From NCBI RefSeq assembly GCF_024170005.1, contig NZ_JALJXJ010000014.1, positions 62,001 to 126,000 of the forward strand: a DNA stretch of 64,000 bases, in the 5' to 3' direction. Under the pieces are notes generated by a model. That model did not search any database. It was given only the letters and a program-made list of their open reading frames with translations, and was not told the origin of the DNA. Position numbers and translations under genes: made by a program. This DNA is from Azospirillum lipoferum (GTDB lineage: Bacteria; Pseudomonadota; Alphaproteobacteria; Azospirillales; Azospirillaceae). Position 1 is the stretch's first letter, and each line of letters starts with the position of its first letter. This document shows positions 16,653-25,291 of the stretch, piece after piece.

Positions 16653-17014
16653 AGAAGAAAGTGATGACGGTGGACGACTCGCGCACCATGCGCGACATGG
16701 TGTCCTTCACCCTGCGCGGCGCCGGCTATGACGTGGTGGAGGCCGCCGACGGCCAGCAGGCGATGAGCGCCATCGCCACCACCACGGTGGATCTGGTCAT
16801 CACCGACCTGAACATGCCGGTGATGGATGGGCTGACCCTGATCCGCAAGCTGCGCGCCATCCCGGCCCACCGCACCCTGCCGATCCTGATGCTGACCACC
16901 GAAGCGGACGAAAGCAAGAAGTCCGAAGGCCGCGCCGCCGGCGCCACCGGCTGGATCGTGAAGCCCTTCAACCCCGACAAGCTGGTGTCGGTGGTGCAGA
17001 AGGTCTGCGGCTGA
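16649..17014 (+). CDS. cheY: CheY response regulator
   Basis: The 121-residue receiver domain has acidic pocket Asp9/Asp10 (MTVDDSRTMR), phosphoacceptor Asp53 (VITDLNMPVMDG), Thr in MLTTEAD and Lys in WIVKPFN. It has no output domain, so it is a CheY-type protein that carries phosphate from CheA to a motor or other target. GTG 16649 is chosen over ATG 16637 because it overlaps the STAS stop as GTGA, has GGAG seven bases upstream, and gives the usual CheY length. cheA follows 34 bases later. Confidence 0.94.
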   Translation: MKKKVMTVDDSRTMRDMVSFTLRGAGYDVVEAADGQQAMSAIATTTVDLVITDLNMPVMDGLTLIRKLRAIPAHRTLPILMLTTEADESKKSEGRAAGATGWIVKPFNPDKLVSVVQKVCG

Positions 17015-17048
17015 CCGCAAGCCGCCAGAGTCAGGGAGGGGTGCAGCC

Positions 17049-19367
17049 GTGGACGATCTCAGCCGTTTCAAGCAGACCTACTTCGACGAAAGCGCCGAAC
17101 TCCTGGCCGTCGCCGAGGCCGGGCTGCTGCGCCTCGCCCCCGGCGAGGTTGATATGGACGAGGTCAATGCGATCTTCCGCGCCGTCCACTCGATCAAGGG
17201 CGGCGGCGGCGCCTTCGGCTTCAACGACCTCGTCGCCTTCGCGCACGAGTTCGAAACGGTGATGGACGGCGTGCGCAACGCCGAAATCCCGGTCACCACG
17301 GAACTGGTCGACACGCTGATCCGCGCCAACGACGTGTTGGCCCGCCTGCTGGCCCACGCCGCCGACGAAACCGATGCACCGGCCGGCACCACCGACGAGT
17401 CCGTCGCGGCGCTGCGCCTCTTCCTGGACAAGGCCGGGGAGCCGGCAACGGACGAGGCCCCCGCCGCCCCATCGCCCGTCGTCTCGCCAGCCGCCACGCT
17501 CTACCCCGACGACGAGGATGACGAGGCCGGCATCTTCGGCGACGCGCTGGCCGCCATCCAGGCCGCGCGCGACGATCAGCCGGCACCCGCCTCCGGCGGC
17601 CCGATCCCCGAGGGGAAGGTCCGGTGGACGATCGTCTTCCGCCCGAAAGCCGAACTGCTGCTGTCGGGCAACGAGCCGACCTACATGCTGCGCGCCCTGC
17701 GCAGGCTGGGCGAGGCGGAGGTGGTCTGCCACCTCGACAAGCTGCCCTCGCTGCGCGATCTCGATGCCGAACTGCTGCACCTGTCCTGGACGGTGACGCT
17801 GCTGGCCGACCCGCAGGTCGACCGTGCCCAGATCGACGACGTGTTCGAATTCGTCGCCGACGACTGTGACATCCGCATCAGCGCCGAAGCCCCGCCACCC
17901 GCGATCATTCCCCCGGCGGCCCCCGTCCCGGTTCTTCAATCGTCCCCTGTCCCGACCGTCGCCCTGCCGGAACCCGTCGCCGCGTCGTCGCCAGCCACCC
18001 CGGTCGCCACCACGTCGGGCTCGGCGAAGCCCGGCGACGGCGCCAAGCGCACGAATGGCGGCGCCGCGGGCGGCGACCATACCGGCCCGACCACCCACAC
18101 CATCCGCGTCGACCTCGACAAGATCGACCGGCTGGTCAACATGGTCGGCGAGATGGTCATCACTCAGGCGATGATCGCGGAACATCTGCGTGACCTGCCG
18201 CCCGGCCAGTTCCAGGAACTGCTGGAGGGGCTGGAAGGCCTCGCCCAGCACACCCGCGAACTGCGCGAGAGCGTGATGTCGATCCGCGCCCAGCCGGTCT
18301 CCAGCGTCTTCTCCCGCATGCCGCGGCTGGTGCGCGAATGTGCCGCCATGACCGGCAAGGAGGTGATGCTGATCACCTCGGGCGAGACGACGGAGGTCGA
18401 CAAGACGGTGGTGGAGAACCTCGTCGACCCGCTGACCCACATGATCCGCAACTCCATCGACCATGGGCTGGAAAGCCCGGAGGAGCGGGAACGCGTCGGC
18501 AAGCCGCGCGCCGGCACCGTGCATCTGTCCGCCGCCCACCGGTCGGGCCGCATCGTGATCGAGGTGACCGACGACGGCCGGGGCATCAACCGTGCCAAGG
18601 TGCTGTCCAAGGCGATCGAAAAGGGGCTGGTGCAGCCCGGCGCCAGCCTGTCGGACGAGGAGATCGACAATTTGATCTTCCTGCCCGGCTTCTCCACCGC
18701 CGATCAGGTGTCGAATCTCTCCGGCCGCGGCGTCGGCATGGACGTGGTGCGGCGGAACATCTCCAGCCTGGGCGGGCGCATCGGCGTCTATTCGACGCCG
18801 GGTGAGGGTTCGCGCTTCGTCCTGTCGCTGCCGCTGACGCTGGCGGTGCTGGACGGCATGGTGATCTCGGTGGGAGAGGAGCGCTTCGTCCTGCCGCTAA
18901 CCAACATCGTGGAAAGCCTGCGGCCGAAGCCGGCCGACCTGCACGGGCTGGTCAACAAGTGCGACGTCATGATGGCGCGCGGCGAATATGTCCGGCTCGT
19001 CCATCTGCACCGGCTGTTCGGCATTCCCAAGGCCATCGACGACGCCACCAAGGGGCTGGTCGTGCTGGTGGAGACGGAGGACGGCTCCCGCCTCGGCCTG
19101 GTGGTGGACGAGGTGCTGGGCCAGCAGCAGGTCGTCATCAAGAGCCTGGAAGCCAATTTCCGCCGGCTGGACGGCGTGGCCGCCGCCACCATCCTGGGCG
19201 ACGGCCGGGTCGCCCTGATCCTCGACGTGGCGGGCCTGCGCGAAATGAGCCGCCACGGTGCCGCCACCGGCGGCAACACCCAGGGTGCCGGCAACAGCAC
19301 TCCGCCCTCCCCGTCCCTGCCCGCCCCGACGGACAGGACCGGGCAGCGTCAACGCCAAACGGTTTGA
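17049..19367 (+). CDS. cheA: Chemotaxis histidine kinase CheA
   Basis: The 772-residue kinase has an HPt domain (1-105) with phosphorylated His47 in RAVHSIKGGGG, a variable region holding a P2-like segment (about 190-290), a Pro/Ala linker, a P3 dimerisation domain (about 348-412), an ATPase domain (about 420-590) with N box IRNSIDHGLE, G1 DDGRGIN and G2 GRGVGMD, and a CheW-like P5 domain (597-730). This is the full CheA layout. It phosphorylates CheY (16649) and CheB (24143) and may also act on the two receiver-PP2C proteins at the operon end. Start codon is GTG with GGAGGGG upstream. Confidence 0.96.
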   Translation: MDDLSRFKQTYFDESAELLAVAEAGLLRLAPGEVDMDEVNAIFRAVHSIKGGGGAFGFNDLVAFAHEFETVMDGVRNAEIPVTTELVDTLIRANDVLARLLAHAADETDAPAGTTDESVAALRLFLDKAGEPATDEAPAAPSPVVSPAATLYPDDEDDEAGIFGDALAAIQAARDDQPAPASGGPIPEGKVRWTIVFRPKAELLLSGNEPTYMLRALRRLGEAEVVCHLDKLPSLRDLDAELLHLSWTVTLLADPQVDRAQIDDVFEFVADDCDIRISAEAPPPAIIPPAAPVPVLQSSPVPTVALPEPVAASSPATPVATTSGSAKPGDGAKRTNGGAAGGDHTGPTTHTIRVDLDKIDRLVNMVGEMVITQAMIAEHLRDLPPGQFQELLEGLEGLAQHTRELRESVMSIRAQPVSSVFSRMPRLVRECAAMTGKEVMLITSGETTEVDKTVVENLVDPLTHMIRNSIDHGLESPEERERVGKPRAGTVHLSAAHRSGRIVIEVTDDGRGINRAKVLSKAIEKGLVQPGASLSDEEIDNLIFLPGFSTADQVSNLSGRGVGMDVVRRNISSLGGRIGVYSTPGEGSRFVLSLPLTLAVLDGMVISVGEERFVLPLTNIVESLRPKPADLHGLVNKCDVMMARGEYVRLVHLHRLFGIPKAIDDATKGLVVLVETEDGSRLGLVVDEVLGQQQVVIKSLEANFRRLDGVAAATILGDGRVALILDVAGLREMSRHGAATGGNTQGAGNSTPPSPSLPAPTDRTGQRQRQTV

Positions 19368-19376
19368 GGTCCAGCG

Positions 19377-19919
19377 ATGAGCAGTTCCACCGCAATCGCC
19401 CCCGTCGGCTCCCGCACCGATCTCCAGTCCGCCGGCGCCGCGAACGGGAGCGAGGAGCAATATGTCACCTTCACGGTCGGCAGCGAGGAGTATGGCGTCA
19501 ACATCCTGGCCGTGCGCGAAATCCGCGGCTGGACGCCGGAAAGCCGCCTGCCGAACCTGCCCGACTATGTCCGCGGCGTCATCAACCTGCGCGGCATCAT
19601 CATCCCGATCTTCGATCTGCGGGCCCGCTTCGGCGGCGGCCTGACCCAGGTGACGAAGCGCCATGTCGTGGTGGTGATGCAGGTGGGCGAGCGCACCCGC
19701 GGCATCCTGGTCGATGCCATTTCCGATATCCTGGCGATCGGCCATGACGCCATCAAGCCGCCGCCCGACGTCGACAGCGGCCTGATCGACGCCGAATATC
19801 TCAGCGGCCTCTACACCGCCGAGAACCGCATGGTGACCCTGCTGAACGTCGGCAAGCTGTTCGCGGGCGAACATGTCGACCAGGACCCCGCCGCCCGCAC
19901 CGCGCTGGAGCCGACCTGA
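19377..19919 (+). CDS. cheW: Chemotaxis coupling protein CheW
   Basis: The 180-residue protein couples receptors to CheA. The conserved CheW core runs from about 28 to 165: EEQYVTFTVGSEEYGVNILAVREI, LPNLPDYVRGVINLRGIIIPIFDLR and TVLLNVGKLF-like MVTLLNVGKLF. The arginine of NLRG that contacts receptors is kept. It follows cheA by ten bases. The N-terminal 25 residues are low complexity and probably disordered. Confidence 0.95.
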   Translation: MSSSTAIAPVGSRTDLQSAGAANGSEEQYVTFTVGSEEYGVNILAVREIRGWTPESRLPNLPDYVRGVINLRGIIIPIFDLRARFGGGLTQVTKRHVVVVMQVGERTRGILVDAISDILAIGHDAIKPPPDVDSGLIDAEYLSGLYTAENRMVTLLNVGKLFAGEHVDQDPAARTALEPT

Positions 19920-19989
19920 TCCAGACCGGCGCAGGCCAACGGCAGGCAGACCGCACGAGAAGCCATAAAAATAAGAGGGAACGTCACCG

Positions 19990-22539
19990 ATGGCCACCGA
20001 CGGTACGATCGCCAAAGCCGGCACCTTCCTCAGCAACATGCGCATCGCCAAGCGGCTGTGGCTGGTCTTCGGCCTGCTGCTGATTCTGATCGCCACCCAG
20101 TCCGGCATCGGCATCTATGGCCTGGACGGGCTGGACCGCCGCATCGATAGCGTTATCGCATCAGGCGATCTCGCCGTCTTCGCCAAGGATCTGGAAAGCC
20201 GCCTGGGGGCGGAACGGCTGCAGAGCCGCGAATACATCAATCTCGGCTCGACCGAGGCACTAGACCGGCTGCGCGTCCTGCGCGGTGAGTTCGAAACGGC
20301 GATGGCGGAGCGGCAGGCCAGACTGAAGGCCTCCCCCCAGGCTGCCGCCTTCGCCGACCTAAACGGCCTGCACGGCGCCTACCACGAGAAGTTCGATGCG
20401 GTGCGCACCGTTCGTGACCGGGCCGACCGGACGCTGCACGAGCGCATGGATCCGCTGGGCGCCCAGGTGACCAAGCGGCTGGAAGAGGTGGTGGCCGCAG
20501 CCGACTCCTCCGGCGACAAGGACGTGGCCTCTAGCGCGCAGGAGGTGGAGAAGCGTTGGCTGCTGACCCGCTTCAACGCCAACCGCGCCATCGGCCTGCG
20601 TGATTCCGCCGCAACATCCCAGGTCGAGGCCGAAGGCAAGACGATGAGCGACGGCATCGCCCGGCTGTCCGTCCTGCTGCGCAGCAACGCCGGCCTGTCC
20701 CTGGCGTTGCGGGAGGTCGACGTCCGCGCCGCCGAATACCGCGCCGCCTTCCGCGAGGTCGTCGCCGCCAATGACGAGGCCAAGCGCCGCACCGACGACC
20801 TCGCCGCCGCCGCCACGGCGATCAACCGCGCCATCGACGGAATCGTTGCCGCCATCGCCGCCGGCTCCAGGGCGATCGAGGAGGAAGCGGGCCGCGAGGC
20901 CAGCTTCACCATCCGCCTGACGATCGGGCTGGGGCTGCTGTCGCTGGTGATCGGCATCGTCGCCGCCAACCGCATCGCCGCCTCGATCATCGGGCCGGTC
21001 ACCGGCATCCGCCGGGTGATGGCCGAACTGACCGAGGGCAAGCTGTCGGTCAGCGTTCCCCACACCGGCCAGCAGGACGAGCTGGGCGACATGGCCCGCG
21101 CCGTCGCCGCCTTCAAGGACGAGGCGGTGGAAGCCCTGCGCTCCCGCATCGCGCTGGAACGGGTGTCAGCCAACATCATGATGGCCGACACCGACGGCCG
21201 CATCCTCTACGCCAACGACGCGATCATCGGCATGTTCCGCAATGCCGAGGCCGACCTGCGCATCTCGCTGCCCGGCTTCGATCCCAACAAGCTGGTCGGG
21301 CAGAATTTCGACGTCTTCCATCGCGATCCTACCCACCAGCGCCGCCTGCTGGCCGACCTGACCCAGACCCACCGCGGCTGGGCCAGGACCGGCCGCCGCA
21401 GCTTCCAGGTCATCGCCAACCCGGTGGTCAGCCGCCGGGGCGAACGGCTTGGCACCGTCGTCGAATGGCGCGACCTGACGGAGGAACTGGCGATCGAGAA
21501 GGAGATCGGCGCCATGGTGGAAAACGCCGTGCGCGGCGACTTCACCCATCGCATCGCGCTGGACGGCAAGACCGGTTTCTTCCGGCTGGTCAGCGAAGGC
21601 ATCAACCGCCTGTCGGAGAACATCGCCGGCGTCACCGAGGAACTGGCTTCGGTGCTGGAGGCGCTGTCGCGCGGCGACCTGACCAGCCGCATCGACAAGC
21701 AGTATGAAGGCGTGTTCCAGCGGCTGAAGGACGATTTCAACGGCACGGTCGCCCGCCTGTCGGAGATCGTGCAGCGCATCGACCACGCCGCCGACTCCAT
21801 CGCCGTCGCCAGCCGCGAGGTGGCGGAAGGCAGCATGGACCTGTCGGAACGGACCGAACAGCAGGCCTCCTCGCTGGAGGAGACCGCGGCCAGCATGGAA
21901 CAACTCGCCGCCACCGTGCGCTCCAACGCCGACAACGCCCAGCAGGTCAACGGCTACGCCGCCGAGGCGCGCAGCGCGGCCTCGCGCGGCGGGCAGGTGG
22001 CGACCAGTGCGGTTGAGGCGATGCGCCGGATCGAGCAATCGTCGCAGAAGATCTCCGACATCATCGGTGTGATCGACGAGATCGCCTTCCAGACCAACCT
22101 GCTGGCGCTGAACGCAGCGGTCGAGGCGGCTCGCGCCGGCGACGCCGGGCGCGGCTTTGCCGTGGTGGCACAGGAGGTGCGGCAGCTCGCCCAGCGCTCC
22201 GCCCAGGCGTCGAAGGAGATCAAGTCGCTGATCCTCGACAGCGGCGGGCAGGTGCGCGATGGCGTCGACCTCGTGCGGTCGGCCGGCAGTTCCCTGACGG
22301 GGATCGTGTCGGGCATCGGTCGTGTCGCCGATCTGGTGTCGGAGATCGCGCGGGCGACCGCCGAACAGGCGTCGGGCCTGGACGAGGTCAACATCGCCAT
22401 CGCCCAGATGGACGAGATGACCCAGAAGAACGCCGCCCTGGTGGAGGAAAGCACCGCCGCCGCCCGCTCGTTGGAGGAGCAGGCCGACCAGCTGCGCCAC
22501 CAGATGACCTTCTTCACCCTCGATCGCAAATCCGCCTGA
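19990..22539 (+). CDS. Methyl-accepting chemotaxis protein with PAS and several HAMP domains
   Basis: The 849-residue receptor has a short cytoplasmic N-terminus, a membrane helix (about 17-38), a helical periplasmic domain (39-304), a second helix (305-325), HAMP (326-378), a PAS domain (about 386-497), two HAMP-like units (about 505-595, marked by VRGDFTHRI and SRGDLTSRI), and the signalling hairpin (597-836). The tip EIAFQTNLLALNAAVEAARAG is canonical. It has no NWETF-type CheR-docking pentapeptide at the end. The PAS domain could bind a cofactor or cytosolic ligand; no Cys or His signature settles this. As the receptor encoded inside the operon it is probably the dedicated input for this CheA/CheW pair. 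Confidence 0.94.
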   Translation: MATDGTIAKAGTFLSNMRIAKRLWLVFGLLLILIATQSGIGIYGLDGLDRRIDSVIASGDLAVFAKDLESRLGAERLQSREYINLGSTEALDRLRVLRGEFETAMAERQARLKASPQAAAFADLNGLHGAYHEKFDAVRTVRDRADRTLHERMDPLGAQVTKRLEEVVAAADSSGDKDVASSAQEVEKRWLLTRFNANRAIGLRDSAATSQVEAEGKTMSDGIARLSVLLRSNAGLSLALREVDVRAAEYRAAFREVVAANDEAKRRTDDLAAAATAINRAIDGIVAAIAAGSRAIEEEAGREASFTIRLTIGLGLLSLVIGIVAANRIAASIIGPVTGIRRVMAELTEGKLSVSVPHTGQQDELGDMARAVAAFKDEAVEALRSRIALERVSANIMMADTDGRILYANDAIIGMFRNAEADLRISLPGFDPNKLVGQNFDVFHRDPTHQRRLLADLTQTHRGWARTGRRSFQVIANPVVSRRGERLGTVVEWRDLTEELAIEKEIGAMVENAVRGDFTHRIALDGKTGFFRLVSEGINRLSENIAGVTEELASVLEALSRGDLTSRIDKQYEGVFQRLKDDFNGTVARLSEIVQRIDHAADSIAVASREVAEGSMDLSERTEQQASSLEETAASMEQLAATVRSNADNAQQVNGYAAEARSAASRGGQVATSAVEAMRRIEQSSQKISDIIGVIDEIAFQTNLLALNAAVEAARAGDAGRGFAVVAQEVRQLAQRSAQASKEIKSLILDSGGQVRDGVDLVRSAGSSLTGIVSGIGRVADLVSEIARATAEQASGLDEVNIAIAQMDEMTQKNAALVEESTAAARSLEEQADQLRHQMTFFTLDRKSA

Positions 22540-22558
22540 CGATGCCACCGGTGCCGCG

Positions 22559-23473
22559 ATGACCGACCGCTCCACCGCTCCGACGACCGAACCGGAGACA
22601 CTGCGGCGCACCCTCCCGGCCGCGGTGTTCGGCGGCGCTCGCGAGTTCCATTTCGAGCGGCACCATTTCGACCTGATCGCCGGTCTGCTTTATCAACTGG
22701 CCGGCATCGCGCTGGCGCCGCACAAGGCCGAAATGGTCTATGCCCGGCTTGCCCGCCGGCTGCGCGAACTGCGGCTGCCCGACTTCGACGCCTATTGCGC
22801 CCTGCTGCAAAGTGACGATGTAACGGACGAGATCGGCTTCCTGGTCAATGCGCTGACCACCAACCTGACCAGCTTCTACCGTGAATCGCACCATTTCGAC
22901 TTCCTCGCCTCCACCGTCCTGCCGGAGCTGCGGGCGCTGAACGCCCACCAACCGAAGCCACGGCTGCGGCTGTGGTCGGCCGGCTGCTCCTCGGGGCCGG
23001 AGCCCTACAGCATGGCGATGGTGCTGGTCTCGACCATGGGGGCGGAACTGCGCCGCTGGGATGCCCGCATCCTCGCCACCGACATCGACACCCACATGGT
23101 CGAGACCGCCCGGCGTGGCATCTACCCGCTGTCGGGCGCCACCGGCATCCCGCCACAGGTCCGCCAGCGCTTCACCACAGACACCCGGCTGGAGGGAGAG
23201 CCGGTGGTGGCGATGGGCGAGGAGCTGAAGCGCCTCGTCACCGTCAAGCCTCTGAACCTGCTGGAACATTGGCCGATGTCCGGCCCGTTCGACGCGATCT
23301 TTTGCCGCAATGTCCTGATTTATTTCGACCGCCGCGGCCGGATGCAGGTGATAGAAAACTTCGCCCGGATGCTCCGCCCTGGCGGGTATCTGTTCCTCGG
23401 TCACTCGGAGAGCCTGTATGGCGTGTCGAACCTGTTCCGTCAGGCCGGTCCGACCATCTACCGGAGGGATTGA
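22559..23473 (+). CDS. cheR: Chemotaxis protein methyltransferase CheR
   Basis: The 304-residue SAM-dependent enzyme methylates receptor glutamates. Its N-terminal helical domain (about 35-100) contains RLARRLREL and is followed by TNLTSFYRESHHFDFL, the SAM motif LWSAGCSSGPEPYSMAM, ILATDIDTHMVETARRGIY and FDAIFCRNVLIYF, all standard CheR blocks. It lies 19 bases after the receptor gene and three bases before cheD. The N-terminal ~35 residues extend beyond the family core. Confidence 0.96.
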   Translation: MTDRSTAPTTEPETLRRTLPAAVFGGAREFHFERHHFDLIAGLLYQLAGIALAPHKAEMVYARLARRLRELRLPDFDAYCALLQSDDVTDEIGFLVNALTTNLTSFYRESHHFDFLASTVLPELRALNAHQPKPRLRLWSAGCSSGPEPYSMAMVLVSTMGAELRRWDARILATDIDTHMVETARRGIYPLSGATGIPPQVRQRFTTDTRLEGEPVVAMGEELKRLVTVKPLNLLEHWPMSGPFDAIFCRNVLIYFDRRGRMQVIENFARMLRPGGYLFLGHSESLYGVSNLFRQAGPTIYRRD

Positions 23474-23476
23474 GCG

Positions 23477-24139
23477 ATGAACGCCTCTCCCCTCCCCCAT
23501 GACGAGCCGGCCCCCGCCGGGTTCTCCCGCCGCATGGGCAGCGGGCGCTATTTCAACCGGGAATTCAACGCCGACACCATCAAGATCGGCCTCGGTCAGC
23601 AGGCGGTCAGCGACCGCCCCGACCTGATGATCGCGACGACGCTGGGCTCCTGCGTAGCGGCCTGCATCCATGATCCCGTCAGGAGGATCGGCGGCACGAA
23701 CCATTTCATGCTGCCCGACCTGCCGGCGAGCGAGCTGGAAGGTGCGGGCATGGCCGCACGCTACGGCTCGGTCGCGATGGAACGGCTGATAAACGCGCTG
23801 CTGGCCGCCGGTGCAGAACGCCAGCGCCTTCAGGTCAAGCTGTTCGGCGGCGGCCGCGTCATCGAGTCGAGCTACGACATCGGTGGGCTGAACAGCCGCT
23901 TCGCGCTGGATTACGTGCGGACGGAGGGGCTGACGCTGGCCGGCCATGATCTGGGCGGCGGCTTTGCCCGGCGGCTGCATTATTTCCCGCACAGCGGCCG
24001 AGCACTGCGCCGCCTGCTGCGGCCGGAGGCGGCGGCCGACACCGTCAGGCGCGAGCAGCGTTTCATCCGCCTCCCGAGCCAGCTACCCGAGGAGGGCGAG
24101 GTCGAACTGTTCACGCCCACCGATCCGGGAGGGAGCTGA
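23477..24139 (+). CDS. cheD: Chemoreceptor glutamine deamidase CheD
   Basis: The 220-residue protein deamidates receptor glutamines. The catalytic cysteine lies in TLGSCVAACIHD and the histidine in IGGTNHFMLPD, with KLFGGGRVI and HYFPHSGRALR later. It follows cheR by three bases and precedes cheB by three, in the order R-D-B that is common for adaptation modules. The N-terminus has a ~30-residue extension before the core. Confidence 0.95.
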   Translation: MNASPLPHDEPAPAGFSRRMGSGRYFNREFNADTIKIGLGQQAVSDRPDLMIATTLGSCVAACIHDPVRRIGGTNHFMLPDLPASELEGAGMAARYGSVAMERLINALLAAGAERQRLQVKLFGGGRVIESSYDIGGLNSRFALDYVRTEGLTLAGHDLGGGFARRLHYFPHSGRALRRLLRPEAAADTVRREQRFIRLPSQLPEEGEVELFTPTDPGGS

Positions 24140-24142
24140 CCG

Positions 24143-25210
24143 ATGCCCAGGCCGATCCGTGTCGTCATCGTCGACGACAGCGCCCTGATGCGCGAAATGC
24201 TGAAGGACATCCTGACCCACGAGGCAGGGATGGAAGTGGCCGGCGTCGCCCGCGATGCGTTCGAGGCGCGCGAGGTCATCAAGGCCACCAACCCCGACGT
24301 CATCACGCTGGACGTCGAAATGCCGAAGATGGACGGCCTGTCCTTCCTGGAGAAGATCATGACCCTGCGGCCGACGCCGGTCATCATGGTCTCCTCCCTG
24401 ACCAGCGAAGGGTCGGACGCCGCCATCCGCGCGCTGGAACTGGGGGCGGTGGACTGCGTCGCAAAGCCCGGCGGTTCCGATGGGCAGGGCTTCGAGGCGA
24501 CCGCGATGGAGCTGGTCTCCAAGATCCGCGTCGCCGCCACCGCGAGGCTGACCATGCGCCGCCCGGCCGCCGCCCATGGCGTCCTGCCGACGCCGCGCCG
24601 GGCCGGGTCGGGCAAGCGGCTGATCGCCATCGGCGCCTCGACCGGCGGGGTGGAGCGCATCCGCGACGTGCTGGCCGCCATGCCGGCCGACTGTCCGCCC
24701 ATCGTCGTCACCCAGCATATGGGGCCGAGCTACGTTCCCAGCTTCGCCGCCCGGCTCGACCGGCTGTCGGCCCCGACCGTGCGGGTGGCCGCCCATGGCG
24801 ATCGGCCGGCCCAGGGGCTGGTGCTGATCGCCCCCGGCGACCGCCATCTCGCCATCATCCGCGACACCGCCGGCTTCGTCTGCCACATCCAGGACACCCC
24901 GCCGGTCAGCGGCCACCGCCCGTCGGTCGACGTGCTGTTCGCCTCCGTCGCCAAGGCGGCCGGCAGCAACGCCGTCGGCGTCATCCTGTCCGGCATGGGC
25001 CGCGACGGCGCCATCGGCATGAAGGCGATGCAGGAGGCCGGCGCCTTCACCATCGGTGAACAGGAGTCGAGTTGCGTCGTCTATGGAATGCCGCGTGCCG
25101 CCAGGGAGGCCGGTGCGGTCGCGGTCGAACTGCCGCTCGCCCAAATCCCCGCCGAAATGCTGCGCGCCTTCGACGCCGTCGGCGAACGCCCCCGCACCGC
25201 CCCGACCTGA
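24143..25210 (+). CDS. cheB: Protein-glutamate methylesterase CheB
   Basis: The 355-residue protein has a receiver domain (1-125, phosphoacceptor Asp57 in VITLDVEMPKMDG) joined to a methylesterase domain with Ser166 (IGASTGGVE), His192 (VTQHMGPS) and an Asp in SGMGRDGAIGM, the full catalytic triad. It removes receptor methyl groups and is activated by CheA phosphorylation. It completes the standard adaptation set. After its stop lies an 81-base spacer containing a 15-bp tandem repeat. Confidence 0.96.
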   Translation: MPRPIRVVIVDDSALMREMLKDILTHEAGMEVAGVARDAFEAREVIKATNPDVITLDVEMPKMDGLSFLEKIMTLRPTPVIMVSSLTSEGSDAAIRALELGAVDCVAKPGGSDGQGFEATAMELVSKIRVAATARLTMRRPAAAHGVLPTPRRAGSGKRLIAIGASTGGVERIRDVLAAMPADCPPIVVTQHMGPSYVPSFAARLDRLSAPTVRVAAHGDRPAQGLVLIAPGDRHLAIIRDTAGFVCHIQDTPPVSGHRPSVDVLFASVAKAAGSNAVGVILSGMGRDGAIGMKAMQEAGAFTIGEQESSCVVYGMPRAAREAGAVAVELPLAQIPAEMLRAFDAVGERPRTAPT

Positions 25211-25223
25211 GCGGGCATCCGAA

Positions 25224-25283
25224 CCCAGTTTTCCCGGGCCCAGTTTTTCTGGGCAGAGTTTCCCCGGGCAGAGTTTCCAAGGA
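25224..25283 (+). repeat. Four tandem 15-bp repeats in the leader of the receptor-like gene
   Basis: Four consecutive 15-base units occupy the cheB to 25292 spacer: CCCAGTTTTCCCGGG, CCCAGTTTTTCTGGG, CAGAGTTTCCCCGGG and CAGAGTTTCCAAGGA. The last unit runs into the ribosome-binding site (AAGGAG). Each unit except the last has a small CCC...GGG dyad. Confidence 0.85.
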
Positions 25284-25291
25284 GCACCAGC

